A stretch of 64,000 nucleotides of DNA from assembly GCA_903906365.1 (NCBI GenBank), contig CAIVKC010000061.1, positions 1-64,000 of the forward strand. Direction: 5' to 3'. This stretch comes from an uncultured Bacteroidota bacterium (lineage in GTDB: Bacteria > Bacteroidota > Bacteroidia > Chitinophagales > Chitinophagaceae). Positions 35,032 to 44,367 of this stretch are shown here, piece after piece (the first letter of the stretch is position 1; each line of letters starts with the position of its first letter). The notes under the pieces are model-generated. The model had not been told where the DNA came from, did no database searches, and saw only the letters and a list, made by a program, of their open reading frames with translations. Position numbers and translations under genes: made by a program.

Positions 35032-35796
35032 ATGGAGCACTATACAATGAACCTGAATCTGCAGGTGTGGAGACAGAAAAATAAGCAGGATAAAGGCCAT
35101 TTTGATACTTACCAGGTGAGCAACATTTCTTCAGAAATGTCCTTTCTTGAAATGATTGACGTCCTCAATGAGCGCCTCATCCGGGAAGGCAGCGATCCGA
35201 TTGCATTTGACCATGATTGCCGTGAAGGTATTTGCGGGATGTGTTCGATGTACATCAACGGAAAGCCCCACGGCCCCTGGGAGGGAACCACCACCTGCCA
35301 GCTTCATATGAGGGCATTTCGGGACGGGGATACCATTGTGGTGGAACCATGGCGTGCAAAGGCATTTCCTGTCATCAAAGATCTCATGGTGGACCGCAGT
35401 GCCTTTGACCGGATCATTCAGAGCGGAGGATACATATCAGTCAATACCGGTAACGCGGTGGATGGCAATTCCATTCCGGTTGAAAAGGAAAAGGCCGACG
35501 CCTCTTTTGCTGCTGCCATGTGCATTGGATGCGGTGCCTGTGTAGCCGCCTGTAAAAACAGTTCTGCCATGCTTTTTGTATCGGCAAAAGTTTCCCACCT
35601 TGCCCTGCTTCCCCAGGGGTCACCTGAGCGTAAAACCAGGGTGCTGGACATGATGGCCCAGATGGATAAGGAAGGCTTTGGCAGTTGCACCAACACCGGT
35701 GCCTGTGAAGCCGTCTGCCCTAAAGAAATTTCCATTACCAATATTGCCCGCCTCAATGCTGAATATATTTCAGCAGGTCTGACGGAAGATAAATAA
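35032..35796 (+). CDS. sdhB: succinate dehydrogenase/fumarate reductase iron-sulfur subunit
   Basis: A 254-residue protein with three cluster motifs: [16 protein letters not shown] (2Fe-2S), [11 protein letters not shown] (4Fe-4S) and the [16 protein letters not shown] region (3Fe-4S with the final CP). It carries electrons from SdhA to the cytochrome subunit. ATG 35032 is used; an ATG at 35047 ([10 protein letters not shown]) is equally close to the conserved start. A strong hairpin terminator follows the operon. Confidence 0.95.
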   Translation: MEHYTMNLNLQVWRQKNKQDKGHFDTYQVSNISSEMSFLEMIDVLNERLIREGSDPIAFDHDCREGICGMCSMYINGKPHGPWEGTTTCQLHMRAFRDGDTIVVEPWRAKAFPVIKDLMVDRSAFDRIIQSGGYISVNTGNAVDGNSIPVEKEKADASFAAAMCIGCGACVAACKNSSAMLFVSAKVSHLALLPQGSPERKTRVLDMMAQMDKEGFGSCTNTGACEAVCPKEISITNIARLNAEYISAGLTEDK

Positions 35797-35839
35797 GCAG
35801 TGTAAAATATTGTTAACCCCCCAATCCAACCTTTTTTTG

Positions 35840-35864
35840 AAAGCCCCTACAGGGGCTTTTTTTG
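35840..35864 (+). terminator. intrinsic terminator after sdhCAB
   Basis: AAAGCCCCT and AGGGGCTTT pair around a very short loop and run into seven T. It lies about 45 bases after the sdhB stop. Confidence 0.85.
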
Positions 35865-35938
35865 GGTTCCTGCCTGAAAGTTAAGTATCGCCCTATTGTT
35901 TTTACTTCGGGATGAATCCATTAATTTGGTAACCAGTT

Positions 35939-38788
35939 ATGCTTAATCCGATGGTTGTTAGAAGTATGGTTTTGTCACTGGGAATCTGTCTGGCTTCCTC
36001 TCTGGTCCTTGCGCAGCAATTTGGAGGCAATCCGCCCTCCCTGCGTTGGAGACAAATCAATTCTGATACCCTCCGCATCATTTTCCCTGCGGGGCTGGAC
36101 TCCCAGGCGGCGCAGGTAGCATCCATTGCAGGCGCCCTGAGCCGAAACACCGTATACACCGCCGGGGGGCGCCGTAACAAGGTCAATATCGTTTTTCAGA
36201 ACCAAACCACCGTTTCCAACGGCTATGTCAGCCTGGCACCCTTTCGCAGTGAGTTTCAGCTGACACCTGAACAAAACAGCTTTGATTTGGGCAGTCTTCC
36301 CTGGCAGCAGCAACTGGCCATTCATGAATACCGGCACGTACAGCAATACAATAATTACAGGGTAGGCCTGTCCAGGGCATTGTATATTTTATTCGGGGAA
36401 GGCGGACAGGAACTGGCCAACAGCCTTTCTGTACCCAACTGGTTCTGGGAAGGGGACGCTGTTTTCCAGGAAACCCTGGTAAGCAGGCAGGGAAGGGGCC
36501 GGCTGCCCTTTTTTTTCAACGGTTATAAAGCGATCTGGGCTTCCGGCAAAAAATACAGCTGGGCCACCCTGCGCAATGGTTCCCTGCGGGACTATGTACC
36601 AGACCATTATCCACTGGGGTATATGCTGGTGGCCTACGGCCGCCAGCATTACGGGGAGGATTTCTGGAAAGGGGTCACCCTGGATGCGGCCTCCTTCAAA
36701 GGACTATTTTATCCACTCCAGCATAGTATTCTTCGACATGCAGGTATAAACTTTACCAGCTTCCGTGAGCATGCCCTTCAGTTTTTCAGCAGCCAGCCTG
36801 GTGACCTGACTCAAAAGGATTCCGTATCGGAATACGCCAGCCGCCAGCACCATTTTGTGGCCGATGAGGAATTTCCTCAGTTTGCTGACAGCAGCCACCT
36901 CGTATATATGAGGTCATCCTACCAGTCAGTTCCGGCTTTCTTCATCCGGAGCCTGCAGGACGGTTCCGAAAAAAAACTGGCAACCAGGGCCGTTTCCCTG
37001 GATAACTATTTTTCCTGCCGCAGCGGCCGGATCGTCTATGCCGCATTTGAATCAGATGCCAGATGGAACTGGAGAAATTACGGTGTGCTCCGTATAATAG
37101 ACATACACAATGGGTCGGAAAGGAAAATTACAACGGGCACCAAATATTTCTCGCCGGATATTTCAGCGGATGGGAAACAGATTGTTGCCGTGCAGGAGTC
37201 CGCCGAAGGCTCATGCGACCTGCATATCCTCAGCACCTCTTCGGGTAAAATCTCAAAGGTCGTTCCCAACCCCGACAGGCTCTTTTATACCTACCCTAAA
37301 TTTTACGATTCCTCGCGTATACTGGCTGCTGTCAGGAACAGCCGGGGGGAAATGGCCCTGGGTATCTTCCGCATCAGCGATGGGGCAGCCACCTACATGA
37401 CGCCATTTAGCATGAACGTGCTGGGCTTCCCTTCCCTTTACGGGGATACGGTATTATTTACCGCCTCCCAACAGGGGCAGGATCGTTTGTTTGCTTTAAT
37501 AGGTGAACACGTCTTCCGGGTGGATGTGCCGGTTCAAAATAGGGTGACCGGAAATTACGGACTGCAGCAGGGGAAGGCGGGTTTTTGCTGGTCCTCCTTC
37601 AGTGCAGTCGGGTATAAGTTATTCCTTGCCAAGCCCGGGGAGGTAGCTTTCCGGGAAATCCCCTCCGAACAAATGGGGCAGCCTCTTTCCCTCCAGGGTA
37701 TAACAGTGCTTGAGGGTGGGGCCCAAAGCGGTCTGCTTGACCTGATTTCCGTTCCTTCCTATGCCATCTCCCGTTATCCGGCTTCTTTCCAACTGCTGCA
37801 TTTCCACAGCTGGAGGCCCTATATCAGTGACCCGGACTATACCCTTTCCCTGGAAAGTGAAAATATACTCAATACCCTGCAGTCCGAACTGTATATTAAC
37901 TATAACCGCAACGAACAGTCCAAACAAATCGGAATGGATGGTACCTATGCCCAGCTTTTTCCCTGGCTGGATGCGGGACTGGATTATACGCAGGGAAGAA
38001 ACGGTTATACCCAAAACGGCCAGAAAGTATTTTGGAACGAAGCACAGGCCTGGGCGGGTCTGAGTGTCCCCCTTCAGTTTACCCGGTTTATGTCCTTCAC
38101 CAACCTGCAGTTTGGCACTGATCTGGTGTATAACCAGCGGTATTACCAGGGAAATGCCAAATACTCTTTTTCACACAGCGGCTTCTATTTTCTGAATTCA
38201 TCGTTGAATTTTTCCCATCAGGTTCAACAGGCCCGCATGCAGATTAACCCGCGGTTTGCCCAAAGCCTGTCGCTGAACTACCGAAAGACCCTAACTACCC
38301 TGGAAGCCAGCCAGTTCCTTGCCTCCGGTTATCTGTACCTTCCAGGGGTGGTATCCACCCATAGTTTGGTACTGGCAGCCGCCTTCCAGCAACGGGACAG
38401 CCTGCACCAGTATGGTTTTTCCAATTCTTTCCCTTTTTCCCGCGGATACAGCGGGGTGGATTTTTTCAGGATGTACCGATTGGCAGGGAACTACCATTTC
38501 CCCTTGCTTTATCCCGATTGGGGCCTTGGCAGCGTCATTTATTTTTTGCGCATTCGATCCAATTTGTTTTTTGATTATACCAGGGTCTTTGATTTTTATT
38601 CCGACGGCAGCAGGGTGCCGCCGCAATACAGGTCTTTTGGGGCAGAAATCTTCTTTGATACCAAATGGTGGAACCAGCTCCCGGTCAATTTCGGAATTCG
38701 CTACAGCCGCCTGATGGACCGTGATTTTGAGGGTCGTGGTCCCAACCAGTGGGAATTCATCCTTCCCGTGAACCTGCTTTCAAGATGA
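35939..38788 (+). CDS. putative outer-membrane protein: HExxH peptidase-like domain, TolB-like propeller, C-terminal barrel
   Basis: A 949-residue protein with a signal peptide (LSLGICLASSLVLAQQ). Residues about 35-230 resemble gluzincin peptidases of the peptidase-MA group: QQLAIHEYRHVQQYNN gives H129-E130-x-x-H133, and WFWEGDAVFQE supplies E171 as a likely third zinc ligand. Residues about 290-620 contain repeats of WD40/TolB propeller style (FSPDISADGKQIVAVQESA, DLHILSTSSGKISKV). From about 650 to the end, alternating aromatic strands (LNLSQPGFYFL-type, FGAEIFFDTKWWNQLPV, FGIRYSRLMDR) suggest an outer-membrane barrel. Signal, motif and layout are seen; the enzymatic role is inferred. Its end lies 7 bases from the convergent PAP2 gene. 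Confidence 0.72.
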   Translation: MLNPMVVRSMVLSLGICLASSLVLAQQFGGNPPSLRWRQINSDTLRIIFPAGLDSQAAQVASIAGALSRNTVYTAGGRRNKVNIVFQNQTTVSNGYVSLAPFRSEFQLTPEQNSFDLGSLPWQQQLAIHEYRHVQQYNNYRVGLSRALYILFGEGGQELANSLSVPNWFWEGDAVFQETLVSRQGRGRLPFFFNGYKAIWASGKKYSWATLRNGSLRDYVPDHYPLGYMLVAYGRQHYGEDFWKGVTLDAASFKGLFYPLQHSILRHAGINFTSFREHALQFFSSQPGDLTQKDSVSEYASRQHHFVADEEFPQFADSSHLVYMRSSYQSVPAFFIRSLQDGSEKKLATRAVSLDNYFSCRSGRIVYAAFESDARWNWRNYGVLRIIDIHNGSERKITTGTKYFSPDISADGKQIVAVQESAEGSCDLHILSTSSGKISKVVPNPDRLFYTYPKFYDSSRILAAVRNSRGEMALGIFRISDGAATYMTPFSMNVLGFPSLYGDTVLFTASQQGQDRLFALIGEHVFRVDVPVQNRVTGNYGLQQGKAGFCWSSFSAVGYKLFLAKPGEVAFREIPSEQMGQPLSLQGITVLEGGAQSGLLDLISVPSYAISRYPASFQLLHFHSWRPYISDPDYTLSLESENILNTLQSELYINYNRNEQSKQIGMDGTYAQLFPWLDAGLDYTQGRNGYTQNGQKVFWNEAQAWAGLSVPLQFTRFMSFTNLQFGTDLVYNQRYYQGNAKYSFSHSGFYFLNSSLNFSHQVQQARMQINPRFAQSLSLNYRKTLTTLEASQFLASGYLYLPGVVSTHSLVLAAAFQQRDSLHQYGFSNSFPFSRGYSGVDFFRMYRLAGNYHFPLLYPDWGLGSVIYFLRIRSNLFFDYTRVFDFYSDGSRVPPQYRSFGAEIFFDTKWWNQLPVNFGIRYSRLMDRDFEGRGPNQWEFILPVNLLSR

Positions 38789-38795
38789 TTCCTGC

Positions 38796-39398
38796 TCAAT
38801 ACCACACAAAGGCTTTCCGGCCGGGGCGCGGTTGGAACAGCCATTGGTTGACCCTGCGGCAAAGCAAGGCACTTCCGGTGCCAATGAGTGCGCCTGCCAA
38901 CACGTCGGTGGGGTAATGGACCCCCAGGTACATACGTGAAAAACCGACCGTACCGGCCCACAGAAAGGAGGGAACAATGACATACCATTTGGGGCATGCC
39001 AGGCTCATGGCCATGGCTGAGGAAAAGGCCAGGGAACTATGTCCGGATGGAAAAGAGGGGCTCCCCATATCGCTGAGGGGGATGATCAGGCTATCCCGGG
39101 CAGATGGCCTGGGACGATTGACAATGTATTTGAGTACCAGGGCAAAGCCGCCACCCACCGCCATGGTCTCCAGCACATACAGGGACTTTTGCCGTCCTAC
39201 CGGGTCGTGCTCACAAACTGAAACCACCCACATACCAGCGGGCATGGCCAGGCTCACAACGGTAGTTGAATTGGAAACCCCCTGCATAAAGCTGGTCATA
39301 CCCGCAGACCGGTTGCGGGTAAGGTGTTCAAGAAACCGCTGTTCGGCGTTTTGCGCACCCGCTTCCTGCCAGCAGAACAGAAAAATAAATGGAATCAT
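38796..39398 (-). CDS. PAP2-family phosphatase
   Basis: A 200-residue protein with the three PAP2 motifs: KYIVNRPRP, PSFPSGHSS and SRMYLGVHYPTDVLAG. Family members dephosphorylate lipid phosphates such as undecaprenyl diphosphate or phosphatidate at the outer face of the inner membrane. ATG 39398 gives a short signal-like N-terminus (MIPFIFLFCWQEAGAQ). The frame is open upstream into the valS 3' end but has no better start. It lies 31 bases beyond the valS stop and may be co-transcribed with it. Confidence 0.88.
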   Translation of the reverse strand: MIPFIFLFCWQEAGAQNAEQRFLEHLTRNRSAGMTSFMQGVSNSTTVVSLAMPAGMWVVSVCEHDPVGRQKSLYVLETMAVGGGFALVLKYIVNRPRPSARDSLIIPLSDMGSPSFPSGHSSLAFSSAMAMSLACPKWYVIVPSFLWAGTVGFSRMYLGVHYPTDVLAGALIGTGSALLCRRVNQWLFQPRPGRKAFVWY

Positions 39399-39429
39399 CC
39401 ACCCATTAGACAGCTTCCTTATTGGCCTA

Positions 39430-42072
39430 TCAGGACAATTGGGCCAGACTTTCTTCAATGACCTGAATCTTGGCTTCTGCATCGGCTTTCTTTTTTTGCT
39501 CCAGGGCAAGCACGTCGGGCTTGGCGTTTTGGACAAAACGTTCGTTGTTTAGTTTGTTGTTCACCGGGACCAGAAATCCTTTCAGGTAGGCCAATTCCTT
39601 TTGAAGGGCCTGCCGCTGGCTTTCCACGTTAACCGGCGCTTCCGACCTGATATAAATCTGATCATTACCGCAAAGTAAGCCAATGGAATGGTCTATTGGC
39701 TGGCTGATATAGGAGAGTTGGGATGCGTTGACCTGTTTGCAAAGGATTTTTTCGATTTCCCGGTATTGGGACGGGTTAGATGTCTGTACAAAAAGATCGA
39801 TGGTTTCTTTGGGTTTCAACTGATGCTTGTTGCGGGCATCCCGGATGGCTGTGATGACCTCTTTGAGCAGTTCTCCCCTTTGGAGGAGCGGGTCTTCTGG
39901 TGAGGGAAACTGGCTGTTAAACTGGGATACGCACAAATCATCCTGCCTGTCCTGGGAAAGGTGATACAACTCTTCGGTAATGAAAGGCATAAAGGGGTGA
40001 AGGAGCTGCAGCAAACGGTCAAAAAATTCCAGTGTTTTTTTGTAAACCATACCATCTACCGGCTGTTCAAATCCCGGTTTGATCCATTCCAGGTACCAGC
40101 TGCAGAAATCATCCCAGATCAGGGAATAAATGGTCTTGAGGGCCTCGCTGAGTTTAAAATTTTTCAGCTGTTCCTCCACCTCCCGGCTAACCTGGTTTAT
40201 CCTGTTTTCAAACCATTGCAGGGCAAAACGGTCCTGATCCCCCTCCGCTATGGGCTGTACCCTTTCCTCCCACATCCTGATCAGCTTCAGGGCATTCCAT
40301 AATTTATTATTGAAATTCCTGCCCTGTTCCAGGGAGCTTTCATCAAAAAGCAGGTCATTTCCGGCCGGCGAGGAAATCATGATTCCAAAGCGGACGGCAT
40401 CCGCCCCGTACTTATCAATAAGTTCCAGCAGATCAGGGGAATTTCCCAAGCTCTTGCTCATTTTCCTTCCCTGTTTATCACGCACCATTCCGGTGAAATA
40501 GACATCGCTGAATGGTTTTTCTCCCCGGAAGGCATAACCTGCCATGATCATCCTGGCAACCCAGAAAAAAATGATGTCCTGGCCGGTAACAAGTACTGAT
40601 GTAGGGTAGTAATAATTGATATCGGCATTGGCGGGTTCCGTAATCCCACGGAAAACCTCCATCGGCCAGAGCCAGGAAGAAAACCAGGTATCCAGCACAT
40701 CCTGGTCCTGCGTAAGGGCTTGGCTTCCATCTGCCAACTCAGGGGCAGGCTGTTTTGCGGACCACTGCGCCAGGGCATCCTGGTAGGTTTCAGCTACATA
40801 AACATTACCCTCCTTGTCATACCAGGCGGGAATCTGCTGCCCCCACCATAACTGACGGCTGATGCACCAGTCCTTTACATTTTCCAGCCAATATCTGTAA
40901 GTAGCCAGGAATTTTTCCCCGGGATGGATCTTGATATCGCCACCCACCACTGCCTGCAGCGCCGGCTCTCCCAACTCCTTCATTCGTACAAACCACTGGG
41001 TGGAAATCCTGGGTTCAATGACCGTATCCGGATTGCGCTGGCTGAACCCCAGTCGGGTCGTATATTCCTCTTCCTTGAGCAGCAACCCTTTCTCGCGGAG
41101 TGCATCCACGACTTTACGGCGGGCTTCAAATCGGTCCAGGCCTACAAAAACCTGGGCCTTATCAGAGAGGGTTCCATCCTCGTTGAGGGTATCAATGATC
41201 TCCAGGCCATGTTTGAGACCCAGGTTATAGTCGTTGATGTCGTGGGCAGGGGTTACCTTCAGGGCTCCGGTACCGAAAGCAGGATCCACGTATTGGTCAA
41301 AGATGATGTCCACGGCCCGGTTTACCAGGGGCACAATGACTTTTTTTCCTTTCAGATGGGCATATCGTTCATCGGAGGGATGGACGCAGAGGGCAGAATC
41401 CCCCATGATGGTTTCCGGACGTTGGGTGGCCACGGAAATGAATTCATCAGATCCGGAGACCTGGTATTTTACATAGTACAATGTACCCTGCAGGTCCTTA
41501 TATTCCACTTCCTCATCGCTCAGGGCAGTTCTCGCCTTGGGGTCCCAGTTAATCATCCTGGCTCCCCTGTAAATCAATCCCCTCTGGAATAGCTCTACAA
41601 AGACTTTCAGGACGGCCTTGTAATAATGGTCATCCATGGTAAAGCTTACCCGGCTCCAGTCCACACTACAGCCCAGTTTCTCGATCTGGCTGTAAATGAT
41701 ATTACCATATTTCTCCTTCCATTCAAAGGCATATTTCAGAAACTCCTCCCTGGTAAGATCCGCTTTGCGGATTCCTTTTTCTTTTTCAAGCATCTGCACC
41801 ACCTTGGATTCTGTGGCAATGGACGCATGGTCGCTTCCGGGTACCCAGCAGGCATTATATCCGCTCATGCGGGCCCTCCTGACCAGGATATCCTGAACGG
41901 TCTCATTGAGGGTATGGCCCATATGCAGGACCCCTGTGACATTGGGCGGGGGAATGACGACCGTATAAGCCTTTCTGGTGTCCGGGGTGCTGCGGAAATA
42001 TCCCTTGTCCATCCAATGTTTGTACCACCGATCCTCTACCGACGCCGGGTTGTAATTCTTACTCAATTCCAT
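39430..42072 (-). CDS. valS: valyl-tRNA synthetase
   Basis: An 880-residue class I synthetase. PPPNVTGVLHMGHTLNE carries the HIGH motif and GRKMSKSLGNSPDLL the KMSKS loop. The editing domain is present (VATQRPETIMGDSAL, GALKVTPAHDINDYNLG). The last about 65 residues form the usual C-terminal coiled coil (LQKELAYLKGFLVPVNNKL). It charges tRNA-Val, including presumably the tRNA-Val at 23.4 kb. An exact -7 box precedes it. Confidence 0.97.
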   Translation of the reverse strand: MELSKNYNPASVEDRWYKHWMDKGYFRSTPDTRKAYTVVIPPPNVTGVLHMGHTLNETVQDILVRRARMSGYNACWVPGSDHASIATESKVVQMLEKEKGIRKADLTREEFLKYAFEWKEKYGNIIYSQIEKLGCSVDWSRVSFTMDDHYYKAVLKVFVELFQRGLIYRGARMINWDPKARTALSDEEVEYKDLQGTLYYVKYQVSGSDEFISVATQRPETIMGDSALCVHPSDERYAHLKGKKVIVPLVNRAVDIIFDQYVDPAFGTGALKVTPAHDINDYNLGLKHGLEIIDTLNEDGTLSDKAQVFVGLDRFEARRKVVDALREKGLLLKEEEYTTRLGFSQRNPDTVIEPRISTQWFVRMKELGEPALQAVVGGDIKIHPGEKFLATYRYWLENVKDWCISRQLWWGQQIPAWYDKEGNVYVAETYQDALAQWSAKQPAPELADGSQALTQDQDVLDTWFSSWLWPMEVFRGITEPANADINYYYPTSVLVTGQDIIFFWVARMIMAGYAFRGEKPFSDVYFTGMVRDKQGRKMSKSLGNSPDLLELIDKYGADAVRFGIMISSPAGNDLLFDESSLEQGRNFNNKLWNALKLIRMWEERVQPIAEGDQDRFALQWFENRINQVSREVEEQLKNFKLSEALKTIYSLIWDDFCSWYLEWIKPGFEQPVDGMVYKKTLEFFDRLLQLLHPFMPFITEELYHLSQDRQDDLCVSQFNSQFPSPEDPLLQRGELLKEVITAIRDARNKHQLKPKETIDLFVQTSNPSQYREIEKILCKQVNASQLSYISQPIDHSIGLLCGNDQIYIRSEAPVNVESQRQALQKELAYLKGFLVPVNNKLNNERFVQNAKPDVLALEQKKKADAEAKIQVIEESLAQLS

Positions 42073-42110
42073 AGCAGAAGCTTAAAATATTGCTTGTTTT
42101 TATTGGATGG

Positions 42111-42118
42111 CAAAGGTA
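42111..42118 (-). promoter_or_regulatory. -7 promoter box TACCTTTG for valS
   Basis: An exact TAnnTTTG on the minus strand, 38 bases before the valS ATG. The -33 region shows only a TTGG-like match. Confidence 0.55.
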
Positions 42119-42164
42119 AGAATTGTTAACCAAGCTTTTGGTAGTAAGGAAGGGAAGGAAAATA

Positions 42165-42190
42165 AATAAAAAATCCCCTGTAACAGGGGA
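42165..42190 (-). terminator. intrinsic terminator downstream of the first microprotein gene
   Basis: TCCCCTG and CAGGGGA pair around a three-base loop. Read on the minus strand the stem is followed by a T-rich tract. It stops minus-strand transcription about 90 bases after the microprotein stop and before the valS promoter. Confidence 0.7.
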
Positions 42191-42282
42191 CTCATATAAT
42201 TTGATGAAAAAAAATACCCAGCCCTTCTGCTATTCAAATCAAGCAGGGCCATAATATCCTTTTTTCAAGTAAACGCTTGTTC

Positions 42283-42396
42283 TCAGGCAAACCAGTAGAG
42301 GTAGGACAGGAACATTACCAAGCCCAGAAATCCAACTGCGAGTAATGCTGTTTGCAGGTTTTCGCCGAGGTGAAGCGAATGCATCATTTTTTTCAT
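42283..42396 (-). CDS. 37-residue single-helix membrane microprotein (first of a pair)
   Basis: The frame MKKMMHSLHLGENLQTALLA, then a hydrophobic helix (VGFLGLVMFLSYLYWFA), then stop, gives 37 residues with one predicted membrane span and a short polar N-terminus. Upstream is TAAAATT, seven bases, then ATGAAAAAAATG, the same leader and spacing as the second gene 380 bases away, which also encodes 37 residues. It has its own downstream terminator. No family is recognised. Small subunits of respiratory or transport complexes look similar, but nothing nearby supports a partner. Confidence 0.65.
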   Translation of the reverse strand: MKKMMHSLHLGENLQTALLAVGFLGLVMFLSYLYWFA

Positions 42397-42611
42397 ACTG
42401 AACAATTTTAGAGGTGAAACCATGTTGATAAAAAATGGAGTTCAAAGGGGACGATTGATAATCAACAATTTAACGGGTTTCTTCTACGATCTTGGATGAG
42501 ATCCATTCAACAGATAAGGAAGGGGCTAAAGCAATAATTCTAATATAAATATACAAATATTTTTCCCGAAAGCGCCAAATCTTTCCGGAAAAATCTTTTT
42601 TTCTGGATAAA

Positions 42612-42640
42612 AACGAAAACTCCGGCTTGAGGGCCGGAGT
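42612..42640 (-). terminator. intrinsic terminator downstream of the second microprotein gene
   Basis: ACTCCGGC and GCCGGAGT form an 8-bp stem with a six-base loop. On the minus strand it is followed by TTTCGTTTTT. It begins 27 bases beyond the stop of the gene at 42667-42780. Confidence 0.75.
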
Positions 42641-42666
42641 CAAATAGCTTATTAAAACCCAAGGTT

Positions 42667-42780
42667 TTAGGACAGGGTAAATACATACGCAAAAAGCAAA
42701 ATGGCGCAGAAGTACAGTACGGCTGTTATGGCAGCTAATGCTGTGTGTTCCCCTGGCTGGGTGGTGTCCATTTTTTTCAT
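42667..42780 (-). CDS. 37-residue single-helix membrane microprotein (second of a pair)
   Basis: MKKMDTTQPGEHTALAAITA followed by VLYFCAILLFAYVFTLS gives 37 residues with one hydrophobic helix in the C-terminal half and a short charged N-terminus. Start context TAAAATT-N7-ATGAAAAAAATG and the length match the gene at 42283-42396, so they are probably diverged duplicates or members of one small-protein family. A terminator follows closely. The open frame extends upstream for 44 codons, but that part is not hydrophobic and overlaps the leader. Function unknown. Confidence 0.65.
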   Translation of the reverse strand: MKKMDTTQPGEHTALAAITAVLYFCAILLFAYVFTLS

Positions 42781-42948
42781 GGCATTGAATTTTAGGGTTA
42801 ATAAATTGCAGGAACAGGTTCCTGTTGGAATTGCTTTCAGAGGGGATGAGCGGATTGGACGTACATTCAGGTGGCCTTTAGGCCTTCTGAATAATAGGAT
42901 GTTAACCACCAAATCTCTATATCTTTATTGTCCTATTAATGGATTCAT

Positions 42949-44367
42949 TTGCTTTACGCTATCGTCGATATAGAGACCACGGGGGGTTATGCAGCTAATA
43001 ACGCCATAACGGAAGTGGCTATTGTGCTTCATAATGGTAAACATGAATTAAAAAGGTTTCAAACCCTTGTTAACCCGCATATTTCCATTCCCAGGTACGT
43101 TCAATCGCTGACGGGAATAACCGACGATATGGTGGCTGATGCACCCGGCTTCCAGGAACTGGCCCCCACCATACATGAATGGCTCAGGGAAGCTGTTTTT
43201 GTGGCCCACAATGTGAATTTCGATTACTCTTTTTTAAAGCACCAGCTAAAAGCCGCCGGATATGAGCTCAACTGCAAAAAATTATGTACCGTCAGGCTGG
43301 GCCGCAAGGTTTTCCCCGGTCTGCCGAGTTACAGCCTTGGCAAACTCTGCAGGGAACTAGGCATTGAGGTTTCCAACCGGCATCGGGCAGGAGGTGATGC
43401 AGATGCAACAGTCCGTTTGTTCGAAATGATCCTGGAAAAGGATACCCAGGGACATATGCAGGCGATGCTGAAAGGGAGGAACAAGGAACAATACGTACCC
43501 ATCCATTTGCCGGTGGAACAGATCGAGGCACTGCCCATGGTAGCCGGAGTATATTATTTCCATGACCAAAAGGGAAAGGTCATTTATGTCGGAAAGGCCA
43601 ACAACATTCGCCAGCGTGTCTGCAGCCATTTTTCCAACAACAAGCCCGGTAAACAAAAACAGGAGTTTTTGAGGAATATCTATTCGGTTTCTCACCAAAG
43701 AACCGGAACCGAACTGATGGCATTTTTGCTGGAATGTGTTGAAATCAAGAAGCTCTGGCCCCTGTATAACCGCAGCCTTAAAAAATTTGAGCAGGCCTAT
43801 GGGATGTATGTATATACAGACCGTAACGGATACCTCCGGCTGATCATTGAAAAAAGGAAGAAGCAACTCCGGCCAATCTATACCTTTTCCTGGCTGATGG
43901 AGGGACAAAACATGCTCAGAAAGCTGGTTCGCAGCTTTGGATTATGCCCTAAACTATGTTTCATCCAAAAGGGAGATGGCCCCTGTGAAGGGGTCCGTGA
44001 GAAATATTGTACTGGCGCCTGTGAAAAACAGGAAGGACCGGGGCCTTATAATGAGCGTGTGGAGCGGGCCCTGGAATCCCTTCACCGGGAGCTGCCTACC
44101 TTTACCCTTATTGACCAGGGGCGCCACGCCGAAGAGCAAAGCTGTATCCTGGTGGAGGAAGGCCGTTTTTATGGGATGGGATACCTTCCGGCAGACGCCG
44201 TGATCCCGGGCTTTACTGGGCTTAAGGAGTATATTCAGCCATATCCCGAAAACGATTATATGCGGGGACTGATTTATCAGTATGCTGCCCGCTGGCCTTC
44301 CAAAAAAATTACCCTGCAGCCCGATAACCTCAGTGCAGAGCCAAAAATCAATAAATTCCTTTCATGA
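42949..44367 (+). CDS. DnaQ-like exonuclease fused to GIY-YIG nuclease
   Basis: A 472-residue protein. Residues 1-165 are a DEDDh 3'-5' exonuclease: AIVDIETTGG (first Asp/Glu), FVAHNVNFDYSFL (second Asp) and HRAGGDADATVRLFEMIL (His and last Asp). Residues about 195-280 are a GIY-YIG domain of UvrC/Cho type (MVAGVYYFHDQKGKVIYVGK, NIRQRVCSHFSNN). The C-terminal part has a cluster of cysteines (CPKLCFIQKGDGPCEGVREK and CTGACEKQEG), as in UvrC-related proteins. It probably acts in DNA repair. The start appears to be TTG 42949, directly before the first exonuclease strand; the nearby ATG is in another frame. Confidence 0.88.
   Translation: MLYAIVDIETTGGYAANNAITEVAIVLHNGKHELKRFQTLVNPHISIPRYVQSLTGITDDMVADAPGFQELAPTIHEWLREAVFVAHNVNFDYSFLKHQLKAAGYELNCKKLCTVRLGRKVFPGLPSYSLGKLCRELGIEVSNRHRAGGDADATVRLFEMILEKDTQGHMQAMLKGRNKEQYVPIHLPVEQIEALPMVAGVYYFHDQKGKVIYVGKANNIRQRVCSHFSNNKPGKQKQEFLRNIYSVSHQRTGTELMAFLLECVEIKKLWPLYNRSLKKFEQAYGMYVYTDRNGYLRLIIEKRKKQLRPIYTFSWLMEGQNMLRKLVRSFGLCPKLCFIQKGDGPCEGVREKYCTGACEKQEGPGPYNERVERALESLHRELPTFTLIDQGRHAEEQSCILVEEGRFYGMGYLPADAVIPGFTGLKEYIQPYPENDYMRGLIYQYAARWPSKKITLQPDNLSAEPKINKFLS

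Noticed and set aside
40924..41592. 222-codon plus-strand open frame
   Set aside because: Antisense shadow of valS, whose motifs are intact across this stretch.
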